Assembly: GCA_024681705.1 (NCBI GenBank)
Contig: JAILAI010000267.1
Location: forward strand, 1 to 33,723
Length of the DNA: 33,723 nt
Direction of reading: 5' to 3'
Origin: Prevotella sp.
Lineage (GTDB): Bacteria > Bacteroidota > Bacteroidia > Bacteroidales > Bacteroidaceae
Numbering within the stretch: the stretch's first letter is position 1; every line of letters begins with the position of its first letter. Made by a program: the position numbers and the translations under genes. Below, in pieces: positions 1 through 7,820 of the stretch. The notes beneath the pieces are model-generated. The model was not told the DNA's origin. It saw nothing but the letters and a program-made list of their open reading frames with translations, and made no database searches.

Positions 1-279
1 TATGGTGTGCGCTATTTTAGCGAACTCACCAACATGGCTTGCCTTACCGAAGAGGTGGGCGAACTGGCTCGCGTCATCGCCCGTAAATACGGCGATCAGA
101 GTTTCAAGCCAGGCGAGAAATGCAACCTCGGCGAAGAAATGGCCGATGTCTTGTGGGTGCTATTGTGTCTGGCCAACCAGACGGGCATCGACCTGACCGA
201 AGAACTACAGAAATCCATCGAGAAGAAGACCTTTCGCGACCGTACCCGTCACCTTGACAATCCGAAACTGAAAACCTAA
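1..279 (+). CDS. MazG-like nucleotide pyrophosphohydrolase (5' end outside window)
   Basis: The reading frame is open from the first base, so the true start lies upstream; 92 codons are visible. The visible protein carries the helical MazG signature: an EEVGEL motif followed about 25 residues later by EEMADVLW, whose acidic residues bind Mg2+ in this family. Such enzymes hydrolyse (d)NTPs to the monophosphate and pyrophosphate, usually as nucleotide-pool cleaning. The family member in Bacteroidota is about 110-120 residues, so only some 20-30 residues are missing. The stop is 23 bp before deoC on the same strand, which suggests one operon with a nucleotide-catabolism theme. The exact substrate cannot be read from sequence. 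Confidence 0.85.
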   Translation, partial: YGVRYFSELTNMACLTEEVGELARVIARKYGDQSFKPGEKCNLGEEMADVLWVLLCLANQTGIDLTEELQKSIEKKTFRDRTRHLDNPKLKT

Positions 280-302
280 CAAACAATCAAAACATATTCA
301 TT

Positions 303-1238
303 ATGGCAGACAAACAAAATAACAATGGGGCACTGCATCTGGGAGATGAAGCTCCGAAGAACAAGTATGAAGAGGCCCTTGCCAAGTACAACTGCAACCT
401 AAACGACGATGAAATCGCCGAAAAAGTGAAGAAAATCATCACCGAGAAGGTGCACGAAAACGACACGCCCGAGGTGAAACGGTTCCTCTTTGGAAGCATA
501 GAGCTGACGTCGCTGAAGACAACCGATAGCGACGAAAGCATCATGGCCTTCACCGAACGCGTCAACCAGTTCGACACCGAATTCGCGCACCTACCCCACG
601 TAGCCACCATCTGCGTCTATCCGTGCTTCGCCAAAACCGTTGCCGAAACGCTCGAAGTAGACGGAGTGGAGATTGCATGCGTCAGCGGTAGCTTCCCCTC
701 TTCGCAAGCATTGATAGAAGTGAAAGTGGCCGAAACGGCTCTCGCCGTGAAGGACGGCGCCACCGAGATCGACATCGTGATGCCAGTTGGAAAGTTCCTC
801 AGCGGCGACTACGAAGGCGTATGCGACGACATTGCCGAACTGAAGGCTACCTGTGGCGATGCTGCCATGAAGGTAATCCTCGAGACGGGTTGTCTGAAAA
901 CGGCTTCGAACATCAAAAAAGCATCCATTTTATCGATGTATGCGGGTGCCGACTACATTAAGACCAGCACGGGTAAGGAGAAGATTTCGGCTACGCCCGA
1001 GGCTGCCTACGTGATGTGCCAGGCCATGAAGGAATACTACGAAGAGACGGGTGTGCAGATTGGTTTCAAGCCTGCCGGTGGCATCAATAGCGTGATGGAT
1101 GCCCTCATCTACTACACCATCGTGAAGGAAGTGCTGGGCGAGAAATGGCTGACCAACAAATGGTTCCGTCTGGGCACCAGCCGTCTGGCCAACATGTTGC
1201 TTTCTGAACTCGAGGGAGAGGACATAAAGTTCTTCTAA
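303..1238 (+). CDS. deoC: Deoxyribose-phosphate aldolase
   Basis: Class I aldolase that cleaves 2-deoxyribose-5-phosphate to acetaldehyde and glyceraldehyde-3-phosphate in deoxynucleoside catabolism; cytosolic. The Schiff-base lysine is K220 in DYIKTSTG, the second active-site lysine is K256 in GFKPAGGI, and the proton-relay aspartate is D157 in EIDIVMPVG. At 311 residues it is longer than the short (about 220 aa) forms because of a charged N-terminal extension of about 60 residues before the barrel. The ATG at 303 gives a polar start and sits 23 bp after the MazG-like gene, so co-transcription is likely. Downstream is a convergent gene, with a paired TCTAGA palindrome element in between. Confidence 0.96.
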   Translation: MADKQNNNGALHLGDEAPKNKYEEALAKYNCNLNDDEIAEKVKKIITEKVHENDTPEVKRFLFGSIELTSLKTTDSDESIMAFTERVNQFDTEFAHLPHVATICVYPCFAKTVAETLEVDGVEIACVSGSFPSSQALIEVKVAETALAVKDGATEIDIVMPVGKFLSGDYEGVCDDIAELKATCGDAAMKVILETGCLKTASNIKKASILSMYAGADYIKTSTGKEKISATPEAAYVMCQAMKEYYEETGVQIGFKPAGGINSVMDALIYYTIVKEVLGEKWLTNKWFRLGTSRLANMLLSELEGEDIKFF

Positions 1239-1300
1239 ACCTGACAATTCAAGAAAGCGAAACAACCATCAAGGCGTTTGCCGTTTGCGAACATTGAAAT

Positions 1301-1361
1301 AAAAAATCTAGATTTTTTTTGCCTAAAGCGCCAATTTAGACCGAAAAAATCTAGATTTTTT
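1301..1361. repeat. Paired A6-TCTAGA-T6 palindrome element, copy 1
   Basis: Two perfect 18-bp palindromes AAAAAATCTAGATTTTTT lie at 1301-1318 and 1344-1361. Their TCTAGA cores (1307 and 1350) are exactly 43 bp apart. The 25 bp between them contain AAAGCGCCAATTT. A second element with the same core spacing occurs at 6450-6508. It lies between convergent deoC and the prenyl synthase, so it could act as a two-way terminator because each palindrome ends in a T run, but the stems are A/T only and the fixed spacing suggests protein binding instead. Confidence 0.8.
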
Positions 1362-1438
1362 TATGATAACGCGCCGTTTTCCATTTTCAAATACACAACG
1401 GAAGCCGACGAAGATTGACAAAATGAAGGGGACAAAAA

Positions 1439-2416
1439 CTAAAAGTCGCGCACCGAAACGTAGTCGATGTAGCAATTGAAGGCCTGACGAAGCACGGGGT
1501 CTGTCACATATTTATCGACGAACGAATGGCACCTCGCACTGAGTTCGTCCATCTTCTTCGACGCATAATCAATACCGCCCATCTTCTTAGCGTACTCCAC
1601 CAAAACGGCGATTTCATCGGCATTGATGGTACCATCCTTCACCTTAGCGGCCAACTTCTGCATCGATTCGTAAGGATGTTGCTTCAAAACATAGAGCACG
1701 GGGAGCGTCAGCTTGCCCTCAGCCATATCGTTGCCGGTGGGCTTTCCGATTTCAGTGCTATCGAAATAGTCGAAGATGTCGTCGCGAATCTGGAAGATGG
1801 TACCGATGTTCTGACCAAATTCCGCCATTTCACCGATGTTATGCTCGTCTACACCCGCAGAAATGGCTCCTAGCGAACAACAGGACTCGAAGAGAGCGGC
1901 CGTCTTCTTTCTGATGACATCGAAGTAGACATCTTCCGAAAGACCATTGTCCGACGTATTCGTCAGCTGAAGAATCTCACCGTTGGAGAGCGTTCTGCCC
2001 AATTCGGCAATGTGGCGGAAAATCACCTCGTTGCCCGTCTTGCTCACCTGAAGCAGACATGTGGAGAGCACATAGTCGCCCACGAGCACGGCCACCTTAT
2101 TGTCATAGCTGGCATTGACCGATGCCTGACCACGACGCTCCGTCGACTCGTCGACCACATCGTCGTGAACGAGACTGGCCGTATGGAGCAGTTCAAGTCC
2201 TACGGCAGCTCGTAATGTCGAATCGTTGATTTCACCACAGAGGCGCGCCGTCAGCAAGACGAGGATCGGACGCATACGCTTCCCTCCCCTTGCACGAATG
2301 TGCGCAAGGGCCTGACCCAACAAGCCGTCGGAATGAGAAAGCGACTCGTTGAAGAGTTCGACAAATCGGTCCAATTCGCTTTCTATTGGTGCCTTTATGA
2401 GAGACAGATAATCCAT
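1439..2416 (-). CDS. Polyprenyl (trans-isoprenyl diphosphate) synthase
   Basis: Condenses isopentenyl diphosphate units onto an allylic primer to make a long-chain polyprenyl diphosphate, the probable side chain of the respiratory quinone (menaquinone in this phylum). Numbering from an in-frame TTG at 2437, it shows GGKRMRP (51-57), the first Asp-rich motif HDDVVD (91-96), the second Asp-rich motif RDDIFD (218-223) and GKPTGND behind it. I chose the ATG at 2416 (protein about 325 aa, beginning MDYLSL) because the TTG would fall inside the apparent -7 promoter box at 2435-2442. It is divergent from polA. Chain length of the product cannot be told from sequence. Confidence 0.93.
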   Translation of the reverse strand: MDYLSLIKAPIESELDRFVELFNESLSHSDGLLGQALAHIRARGGKRMRPILVLLTARLCGEINDSTLRAAVGLELLHTASLVHDDVVDESTERRGQASVNASYDNKVAVLVGDYVLSTCLLQVSKTGNEVIFRHIAELGRTLSNGEILQLTNTSDNGLSEDVYFDVIRKKTAALFESCCSLGAISAGVDEHNIGEMAEFGQNIGTIFQIRDDIFDYFDSTEIGKPTGNDMAEGKLTLPVLYVLKQHPYESMQKLAAKVKDGTINADEIAVLVEYAKKMGGIDYASKKMDELSARCHSFVDKYVTDPVLRQAFNCYIDYVSVRDF

Positions 2417-2434
2417 GCTAACGAAAATTTCATG

Positions 2435-2442
2435 CAAAATTA
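2435..2442 (-). promoter_or_regulatory. Bacteroidota-type -7 box for the polyprenyl synthase
   Basis: On the minus strand this reads TAATTTTG, matching TAnnTTTG. The position 20 bp further upstream reads TTTC, one mismatch from the -33 TTTG. The leader would be only about 10-15 nt and supports the ATG at 2416 as the start. Confidence 0.55.
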
Positions 2443-2475
2443 CTGAATTTATTCGGATTAATGAAAAAGATTTCG

Positions 2476-2483
2476 TAATTTTG
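2476..2483 (+). promoter_or_regulatory. Bacteroidota-type -7 box for polA
   Basis: TAATTTTG matches TAnnTTTG and ends 20 bp before the polA ATG. TTCG, one mismatch from TTTG, lies 20 bp upstream. It is back-to-back with the promoter of the divergent prenyl synthase. Confidence 0.5.
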
Positions 2484-2503
2484 ACGGAAAATAGCGAATA
2501 TTT

Positions 2504-5290
2504 ATGGAGAAATTGTTCCTTTTAGACGCCTACGCACTGATATATCGGTCGTATTATGCATTTATCAAGAATCCGCGCATCAACTCAAAAGGTCTGAACA
2601 CATCGGCCATTCTCGGTTTTTGCAACACCCTTCATGAGGTCATCGAGAAGGAGAAACCAACCTATCTGGGGGTGGCCTTCGACCCGCATGGTCCCACGTT
2701 CCGAAGCGAAGCCTTCGCCGCCTACAAGGCACAACGCGAGGAGACACCCGAAGACATCCGCCTCTCTGTGCCCATCATCAAGGACATCCTGAGCGCCATG
2801 AACATTCCGGTGCTTCTGGCAGATGGGTTCGAAGCCGACGACGTGATTGGTACACTATCGAAGAAAGCCGATGAAATGGTCAAAAATGGCAGCCAGCCCG
2901 AACTACATACCTTCATGCTCACGCCCGACAAAGACTACGGGCAACTGGTCACCGAAAGCGTTTCCATCTACCGTCCGCGTCACGGTGGCGGCTACGAGGT
3001 GCTCGACCCGAAAGGCGTATGCGAGAAATATGGCATCGAGACGCCGCAACACGTCATCGACCTGCTGGCGCTGATGGGCGATTCTGCCGACAACTTCCCA
3101 GGTTGTCCCGGCGTCGGTGAGAAGACGGCCGTGAAACTCATCAACCAGTTTGGGACGGTTGAGCAACTCCTCGACCGCACACCGGAGATCAAAGGTAAGC
3201 TTCGCGAGAAAGTCGAAGCGGCAATCGACGACATCCGTCTCTCGAAATTCCTCGCCACCATCCGCACCGATGTTCCGGTGGACCTCAATCTCGACGAATT
3301 GCGCATGTCGAGTCCCGACGAAGAGAAACTCACCAAAATCTTCGCCGATTTGGAATTTCGGACCCTCGCCGCGAAGATGTTGAATAAAAAAGAAAAAGTG
3401 CAAAAAAAGGTAAACATCCAACCCGATCTCTTTGGAGAATTTGCGCCCGAGGGTGAAGTTGGCGAAAAATTTTCAAATCTCAGCGATTTAAAAAACACTA
3501 CTCATAAATACCAACTCATTGAAACAGAAGAAGATGCGAGAAAAATTTGTGCAGAAATATTGACAAACTCGTTTGTTAGTTTTGACACAGAAACAACATC
3601 GACTTCGCCCATCAACGCCGAACTGGTGGGTTTGAGCTTCGCCGTTAAGGAAAAAGAGGCTTTCTACGTCGCGATTCCCGCCGAACGTGAAGAAGCAACA
3701 AAGTATGTTAACATATTTAAACCGCTGTACGAAAACCCAAAAATTCTTAAGATAGGTCAAAATATCAAATACGATTTGGAAGTGCTTCGCAACTATGGCG
3801 TGCAACTGGCCGGGCCGATGTGGGACACCATGATTGCCCATTATCTCATCCAACCCGAGCTACGTCACAACATGGATTACATGGCCGAGACACTCCTAGG
3901 TTACCAAACCATCCACATCGATCAGCTGATTGGACCGAAAGGAAAGAACCAGAAATCGATGCGCGACTTGCCGCCGAGTGAAGTGTATGAATACGCTTGT
4001 GAGGACGCAGACATCACACTTCAGCTGAAGAATAAGCTCGAACCGATGCTCAAGGAAAAGAACGTGGAAACACTGTTCTACGACATCGAAATGCCACTTG
4101 TGGAAGTATTGGCCGAGATGGAAATGAACGGCGTTCGCATCGACACGCAATCGCTGGCAGAGACATCGGAAATATTCACCGCACGAATGAAGGAACTGGA
4201 GACCGAGATCTACCAGATTGCAGGCGAGGAATTCAACATTTCGTCGCCCAAGCAAGTGGGAGAAATCCTGTTCGGAAAGATGAAAATCGTTGAGAAACCC
4301 AAGAAGACGAAGACGGGTCAATACGTCACTTCCGAAGAGGTTTTACAACAGTTGCGGAGCAAGAGCGACATCATCGACAAAATACTGGCCCACAGAGGGT
4401 TGAAGAAACTACTGGGCACCTACGTCGATGCACTTCCGAAACTCATCAACCCCCGCACAAAACACATCCACACATCGTTCAACCAGACCGTGACGGCCAC
4501 GGGAAGACTATCGTCGAGCGACCCCAATCTGCAGAACATTCCGGTGCGTGGGGAGGACGGAAAAGAAATTCGAAAAGCCTTCATTCCAGAACCTGGTTGT
4601 TTGTTCTTCTCGGCAGACTATAGCCAGATTGAACTACGTGTGATGGCACATCTGAGCGGTGACGAGAACATGATCAGCGCCTTCCGCGATGGCTACGACA
4701 TCCATGCGGCAACGGCGGCGACCATTTATAAGAAAGGTGTGGACGAGGTAAGTCGCGACGAGCGCACCAAAGCCAAGCGCGCCAACTTCGGCATCATCTA
4801 TGGTATCACCGTGTTTGGACTGGCCGAACGTCTCGAAATCAGTCGCGACGAGGCGCGTCAACTCATCGACGGCTATTTCGAAGCCTTCCCGAAGGTGCAC
4901 GAATACATGGAGACATCGAAGCAAATGGCACGCGCCAAAGGCTATGCCGAGACGTTCTTCCATCGCCGTCGGTACCTGCCAGACATCAATTCACACAACG
5001 CTACGGTGCGAAATTTCGCCGAGCGAAACGCTATCAACGCACCCATTCAGGGCAGTGCCGCCGACATCATCAAGGTGGCAATGATACGCGTCTTCCGTCG
5101 TTTCCGCGAAGAAGGCATCCGGTCGAAGATGATACTCCAGGTGCACGACGAACTGAACTTCTCCGTCTATCCCGAGGAAAAGGAGCAGGTGGAGCGCATC
5201 GTGCTCGAAGAAATGCAGAAAGCCTATGAGCTGAAAGTGCCGCTGATAGCCGATTGCGGTTGGGGCGAGAACTGGCTGGAAGCACACTAA
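2504..5290 (+). CDS. polA: DNA polymerase I
   Basis: Repair and Okazaki-fragment processing polymerase, 928 aa, the normal family length. Three domains are visible in order: the 5' nuclease (about residues 1-290, with EADDVIGTL and GDSADNFPGCPGVGEKTA); a 3'-5' exonuclease that keeps its catalytic residues (D361 and E363 in FDTET, then NIKYD and YACEDAD), so proofreading should be active; and the polymerase domain (motif A DYSQIELR with D705, motif B NFGIIYG, motif C VHDEL with H881-E883). A stretch of about 400 bp covering the linker and the start of the exonuclease domain is clearly richer in A/T than the flanks. The stop is five bases before the start of the transposase-like gene. Confidence 0.98.
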   Translation: MEKLFLLDAYALIYRSYYAFIKNPRINSKGLNTSAILGFCNTLHEVIEKEKPTYLGVAFDPHGPTFRSEAFAAYKAQREETPEDIRLSVPIIKDILSAMNIPVLLADGFEADDVIGTLSKKADEMVKNGSQPELHTFMLTPDKDYGQLVTESVSIYRPRHGGGYEVLDPKGVCEKYGIETPQHVIDLLALMGDSADNFPGCPGVGEKTAVKLINQFGTVEQLLDRTPEIKGKLREKVEAAIDDIRLSKFLATIRTDVPVDLNLDELRMSSPDEEKLTKIFADLEFRTLAAKMLNKKEKVQKKVNIQPDLFGEFAPEGEVGEKFSNLSDLKNTTHKYQLIETEEDARKICAEILTNSFVSFDTETTSTSPINAELVGLSFAVKEKEAFYVAIPAEREEATKYVNIFKPLYENPKILKIGQNIKYDLEVLRNYGVQLAGPMWDTMIAHYLIQPELRHNMDYMAETLLGYQTIHIDQLIGPKGKNQKSMRDLPPSEVYEYACEDADITLQLKNKLEPMLKEKNVETLFYDIEMPLVEVLAEMEMNGVRIDTQSLAETSEIFTARMKELETEIYQIAGEEFNISSPKQVGEILFGKMKIVEKPKKTKTGQYVTSEEVLQQLRSKSDIIDKILAHRGLKKLLGTYVDALPKLINPRTKHIHTSFNQTVTATGRLSSSDPNLQNIPVRGEDGKEIRKAFIPEPGCLFFSADYSQIELRVMAHLSGDENMISAFRDGYDIHAATAATIYKKGVDEVSRDERTKAKRANFGIIYGITVFGLAERLEISRDEARQLIDGYFEAFPKVHEYMETSKQMARAKGYAETFFHRRRYLPDINSHNATVRNFAERNAINAPIQGSAADIIKVAMIRVFRRFREEGIRSKMILQVHDELNFSVYPEEKEQVERIVLEEMQKAYELKVPLIADCGWGENWLEAH

Positions 5291-5295
5291 TCGGG

Positions 5296-6387
5296 ATGGA
5301 ATACAAGGAGAAAAAGCCTTCTATGAAGCGTCGTTGCCTGATGCACAATTATCGAGAACGCGGTATCTACATGCTCACTCTGGCAACGGAAGGACGACTA
5401 CCTCTTCTTGGTTCATTAGCAGGGAGAGCAGACGCGATGAATGGTGGCGATATGCCACACGTAGTGCTGTCGGCATTAGGAAAGCGCGTGGAGGAATGCT
5501 GGGAGCGCATTCACGAATTTCATCCCGAGGTGGAATGCTTGAAACTTTGCATCATGCCCGACCATATTCACGGTATTCTCTTTGTACACGAAAGGATGGA
5601 GAAACATCTTGGAAATGTGGTTGAGGGCTTTAAAACAGGAACTAGAAAAGCAGCACGAGAACTAGGACTGCTGCCTACTGCTCTGGTAGCGCAGCACACC
5701 GGACAAGAGGACACAGAAAAGACCGTAATCGCGGACAATATATGTCCTAAAGTCACGTGCTCTGCGCTACCAGCGCAGAGTCAATCCACACCTTCACGGC
5801 ACACCAGCGCAGCCCGTGCACACGGCAAGCTATGGGAACCCGGCTATAACGACCGGCTACTACTCCATCGCGGACAACTGCAACGCATGATGACCTACCT
5901 CGACGACAACCCTCGACGCCTCCTCATCAAACGCGAACATCCCGAATATTTCCGCCAACTAGGCACACTAACCATAGATGGCATCGCCATGCAGGCCATG
6001 GGCAACCGATTCTTGCTCGATAACCCCACAAAATATCAAGTGCAATGCTCACGCAACCTTACCGATGCTGAAATAGAAAAGCAGAAAACAACCCTGCTCG
6101 AAACGGCATTGAACAACGGCGCCGTTCTCGTCTCTCCCTGTATCAGTCTGGGCGAACAGCAAATTACCACCGCCGCCATGAATGCCCACATCCCCCTTAT
6201 CGTACTCCTATTAAAAGGGTTTCCACCCTACTTCAAATCCCAGCCACGCTACCTAGAAGCCTGCCGCGAGGGCCGTCTGCTGATGCTCGCTCCTTTCCCC
6301 TGGCAGAGCGAAAAGATAGAGAACATGCGTCAACGATGTCTGTATCTCAATAGTCTGGCTGCCCATATCTGCGACTCCACGCACTGA
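5296..6387 (+). CDS. REP-associated tyrosine transposase-like protein (HUH/Y1) with C-terminal extension
   Basis: The N-terminal part resembles IS200-like Y1/RAYT proteins: the HUH motif is in MPDHIHGILF, followed by a GTRKAARELG helix, the GYNDRLL strand and MMTYLDDNPRR, whose tyrosine is the candidate nucleophile. RAYTs nick single-stranded DNA at REP hairpins and normally stay as single chromosomal genes. Between ELG and KLWEPGY an insert of about 52 codons (about 5671-5826) contains a perfect REP-like hairpin (5757-5782). After the Y1 domain comes an extension of about 130 residues (GAVLVSPCISLGEQQ, then REGRLLMLAPFPWQ) that I do not recognise; it has an alternating hydrophobic pattern like a Rossmann fold. 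The start at 5296 avoids overlap with polA; ATG 5323, with AAGGAG at 5305, is an alternative. Nothing marks the gene as broken. Confidence 0.8.
   Translation: MEYKEKKPSMKRRCLMHNYRERGIYMLTLATEGRLPLLGSLAGRADAMNGGDMPHVVLSALGKRVEECWERIHEFHPEVECLKLCIMPDHIHGILFVHERMEKHLGNVVEGFKTGTRKAARELGLLPTALVAQHTGQEDTEKTVIADNICPKVTCSALPAQSQSTPSRHTSAARAHGKLWEPGYNDRLLLHRGQLQRMMTYLDDNPRRLLIKREHPEYFRQLGTLTIDGIAMQAMGNRFLLDNPTKYQVQCSRNLTDAEIEKQKTTLLETALNNGAVLVSPCISLGEQQITTAAMNAHIPLIVLLLKGFPPYFKSQPRYLEACREGRLLMLAPFPWQSEKIENMRQRCLYLNSLAAHICDSTH
5757..5782 (+). repeat. REP-like hairpin inside the transposase gene
   Basis: A 9-bp perfect stem (CTCTGCGCT / AGCGCAGAG) with loop ACC lies at 5760-5780. The 26 nt at 5757-5782 are identical to the reverse complement of 8735-8760 downstream of lgt. 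Partial copies flank it inside the same gene: CTGGTAGCGCAG near 5684 and ACCAGCGCAG near 5803. Confidence 0.85.
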
Positions 6388-6449
6388 AATCGGTGACACT
6401 CCCCTACTCTTTCGTCAGTTATCATCGTGGAAACCGTCGCAATGCGAAG

Positions 6450-6508
6450 AAAAAATCTAGATTTTTTTGTTCGAAATTGGCAGTTTGGCGCGAAAAAATC
6501 TAGATTTT
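6450..6508. repeat. Paired A6-TCTAGA-T6 palindrome element, copy 2
   Basis: Palindromic blocks lie at 6450-6467 (full 18 bp) and 6493-6508 (A6-TCTAGA-T4). Their TCTAGA cores at 6456 and 6499 are 43 bp apart, the same as in copy 1. The interval holds AAATTGGCAGTTT, the reverse-complement form of the motif in copy 1. Both copies begin 62 nt after a stop codon (deoC, transposase). It could serve as a terminator for the transposase gene, or be a site moved or bound together with it. Confidence 0.8.
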
Positions 6509-6584
6509 ATTTCGTCGATTTACCAAATGTGGTTCTCGCATACGCCACCAACGGGTCACAAAAGCATAGAAAAAACACGCTATA

Positions 6585-6616
6585 TTTGTGAAATCCAGAA
6601 TTTTATTGTACTTTTG
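6585..6616 (+). promoter_or_regulatory. Bacteroidota-type promoter for ychF
   Basis: The -33 box TTTG is at 6585-6588 and the -7 box TACTTTTG (TAnnTTTG) at 6609-6616, separated by 20 bp. A second -7-like box, TATATTTG, is at 6581-6588. The leader to the ATG at 6660 would be about 35-40 nt. Confidence 0.65.
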
Positions 6617-6659
6617 CAGCCACTCCGTTACGAAAGAATAAAAATACAATAAAAAAGAA

Positions 6660-7760
6660 ATGGCTTTAAAATGTGGTATTGTGGGACTTCCCAACGTGGG
6701 AAAGTCTACATTGTTTAATTGTCTGTCGAGCGCGAAGGCTCAGGCAGCCAACTTCCCTTTCTGTACGATTGAACCCAACGTGGGCGTCATCACGGTGCCC
6801 GACGAGCGTCTGACCAAGTTGGCCGAACTGGTACACCCGGGCCGCATCGTACCCGCCACGTGCGAGATTGTGGACATCGCCGGACTGGTGAAGGGTGCGT
6901 CGAAGGGCGAAGGACTGGGAAATAAATTCCTGGGAAATATTCGCGAGACCGACGCCATCATCCACGTGCTGCGCTGCTTTGAAGACGAGAACATCACGCA
7001 TGTTGACGGCACCATCGACCCCATCCGTGATAAGGAAATCATCGATACCGAACTACAGCTGAAAGACCTCGAAACCATCGAGAGTCGTCTGGCCAAATGC
7101 GAGAAGGCAGCAGCAGCCGGCAACAAGGAGGCCAAGGTGGAAGCCACTGTACTGAAGGCCTATAAGGAGGTGCTGGAACAGGGTCGCAACGCCCGTATCG
7201 TAGAGTTTGACACGAAGGACGAACAAGACGTTGCCCGCAATCTTTTCCTGCTCACCGCCAAACCCGTGCTCTACGTGTGTAACGTGGCCGAAGCGGACGC
7301 CAAGAGTGGCAACGAACTGACCCAGAAGATAGAGGCGCTGGCCAAGGAAGAAGGCGCCGAGGCGATGGTCATCGCCGCCAAGACCGAGGAAGACATTGCC
7401 GAGCTGGAGTCGTACGAAGACAAGCAGATGTTCCTCGAAGAACTTGGTCTCGAAGAGAGCGGTGTGAACCGCCTCATCAAGAAGGCCTACGCCCTGCTCA
7501 ACCTCGAGACGTTCATCACCGCCGGTGAGATGGAGGTGAAGGCGTGGACCTACAAGAAAGGCTGGAAGGCACCACAGTGCGCCGGCGTCATCCACACCGA
7601 CTTCGAAAAGGGCTTTATCCGCGCAGAAGTCATCAAATACGACGACTATATCAAATATGGCTCTGAAGCCGCTGTCCGCGAGGCGGGTAAGATGGGTGTC
7701 GAAGGCAAGGACTACATCGTGCAGGATGGTGATATCATGCACTTCAGATTTAACGTATAG
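6660..7760 (+). CDS. ychF: Ribosome-associated ATPase YchF
   Basis: Obg-family P-loop NTPase that prefers ATP and binds the ribosome and 50S subunit; in other bacteria it takes part in translation quality and oxidative-stress response. The P-loop is GLPNVGKS at residues 9-16. The base-recognition motif is NVAE (208-211) instead of NKxD, which is the hallmark of ATP specificity in YchF. The segment NFPFCTIEPNVG (switch I) follows the P-loop, and the C-terminal TGS-type domain ends in GDIMHFRFNV. At 366 aa it has the family's normal length. It has its own promoter and is followed 60 bp later by lgt. Confidence 0.97.
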   Translation: MALKCGIVGLPNVGKSTLFNCLSSAKAQAANFPFCTIEPNVGVITVPDERLTKLAELVHPGRIVPATCEIVDIAGLVKGASKGEGLGNKFLGNIRETDAIIHVLRCFEDENITHVDGTIDPIRDKEIIDTELQLKDLETIESRLAKCEKAAAAGNKEAKVEATVLKAYKEVLEQGRNARIVEFDTKDEQDVARNLFLLTAKPVLYVCNVAEADAKSGNELTQKIEALAKEEGAEAMVIAAKTEEDIAELESYEDKQMFLEELGLEESGVNRLIKKAYALLNLETFITAGEMEVKAWTYKKGWKAPQCAGVIHTDFEKGFIRAEVIKYDDYIKYGSEAAVREAGKMGVEGKDYIVQDGDIMHFRFNV

Positions 7761-7776
7761 TTCATAGTTATTTCAA

Positions 7777-7804
7777 CAGATAATGGTCCTATCACCATTT
7801 TCTG
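7777..7804 (+). terminator. Imperfect hairpin between ychF and lgt
   Basis: The arms CAGATAATGGT (7777-7787) and ACCATTTTCTG (7794-7804) pair over 11 positions with one mismatch, around a 6-nt loop. No clear T run follows, so it may be a weak terminator or a leader structure of lgt. Confidence 0.3.
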
Positions 7805-7820
7805 CTAAAAAAGAAGATAT

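Noticed and set aside
1301..1361. Ordinary rho-independent terminator as full explanation
   Set aside because: Stems are A/T only apart from TCTAGA, and the fixed 43-bp pair spacing with a shared centre motif is not needed for termination; termination remains possible as a secondary role.
5254..5295. TTG-initiated extension of the transposase-like gene into polA
   Set aside because: It would overlap the polA end by 37 bp and adds residues without family similarity; ATG at 5296 is more plausible.
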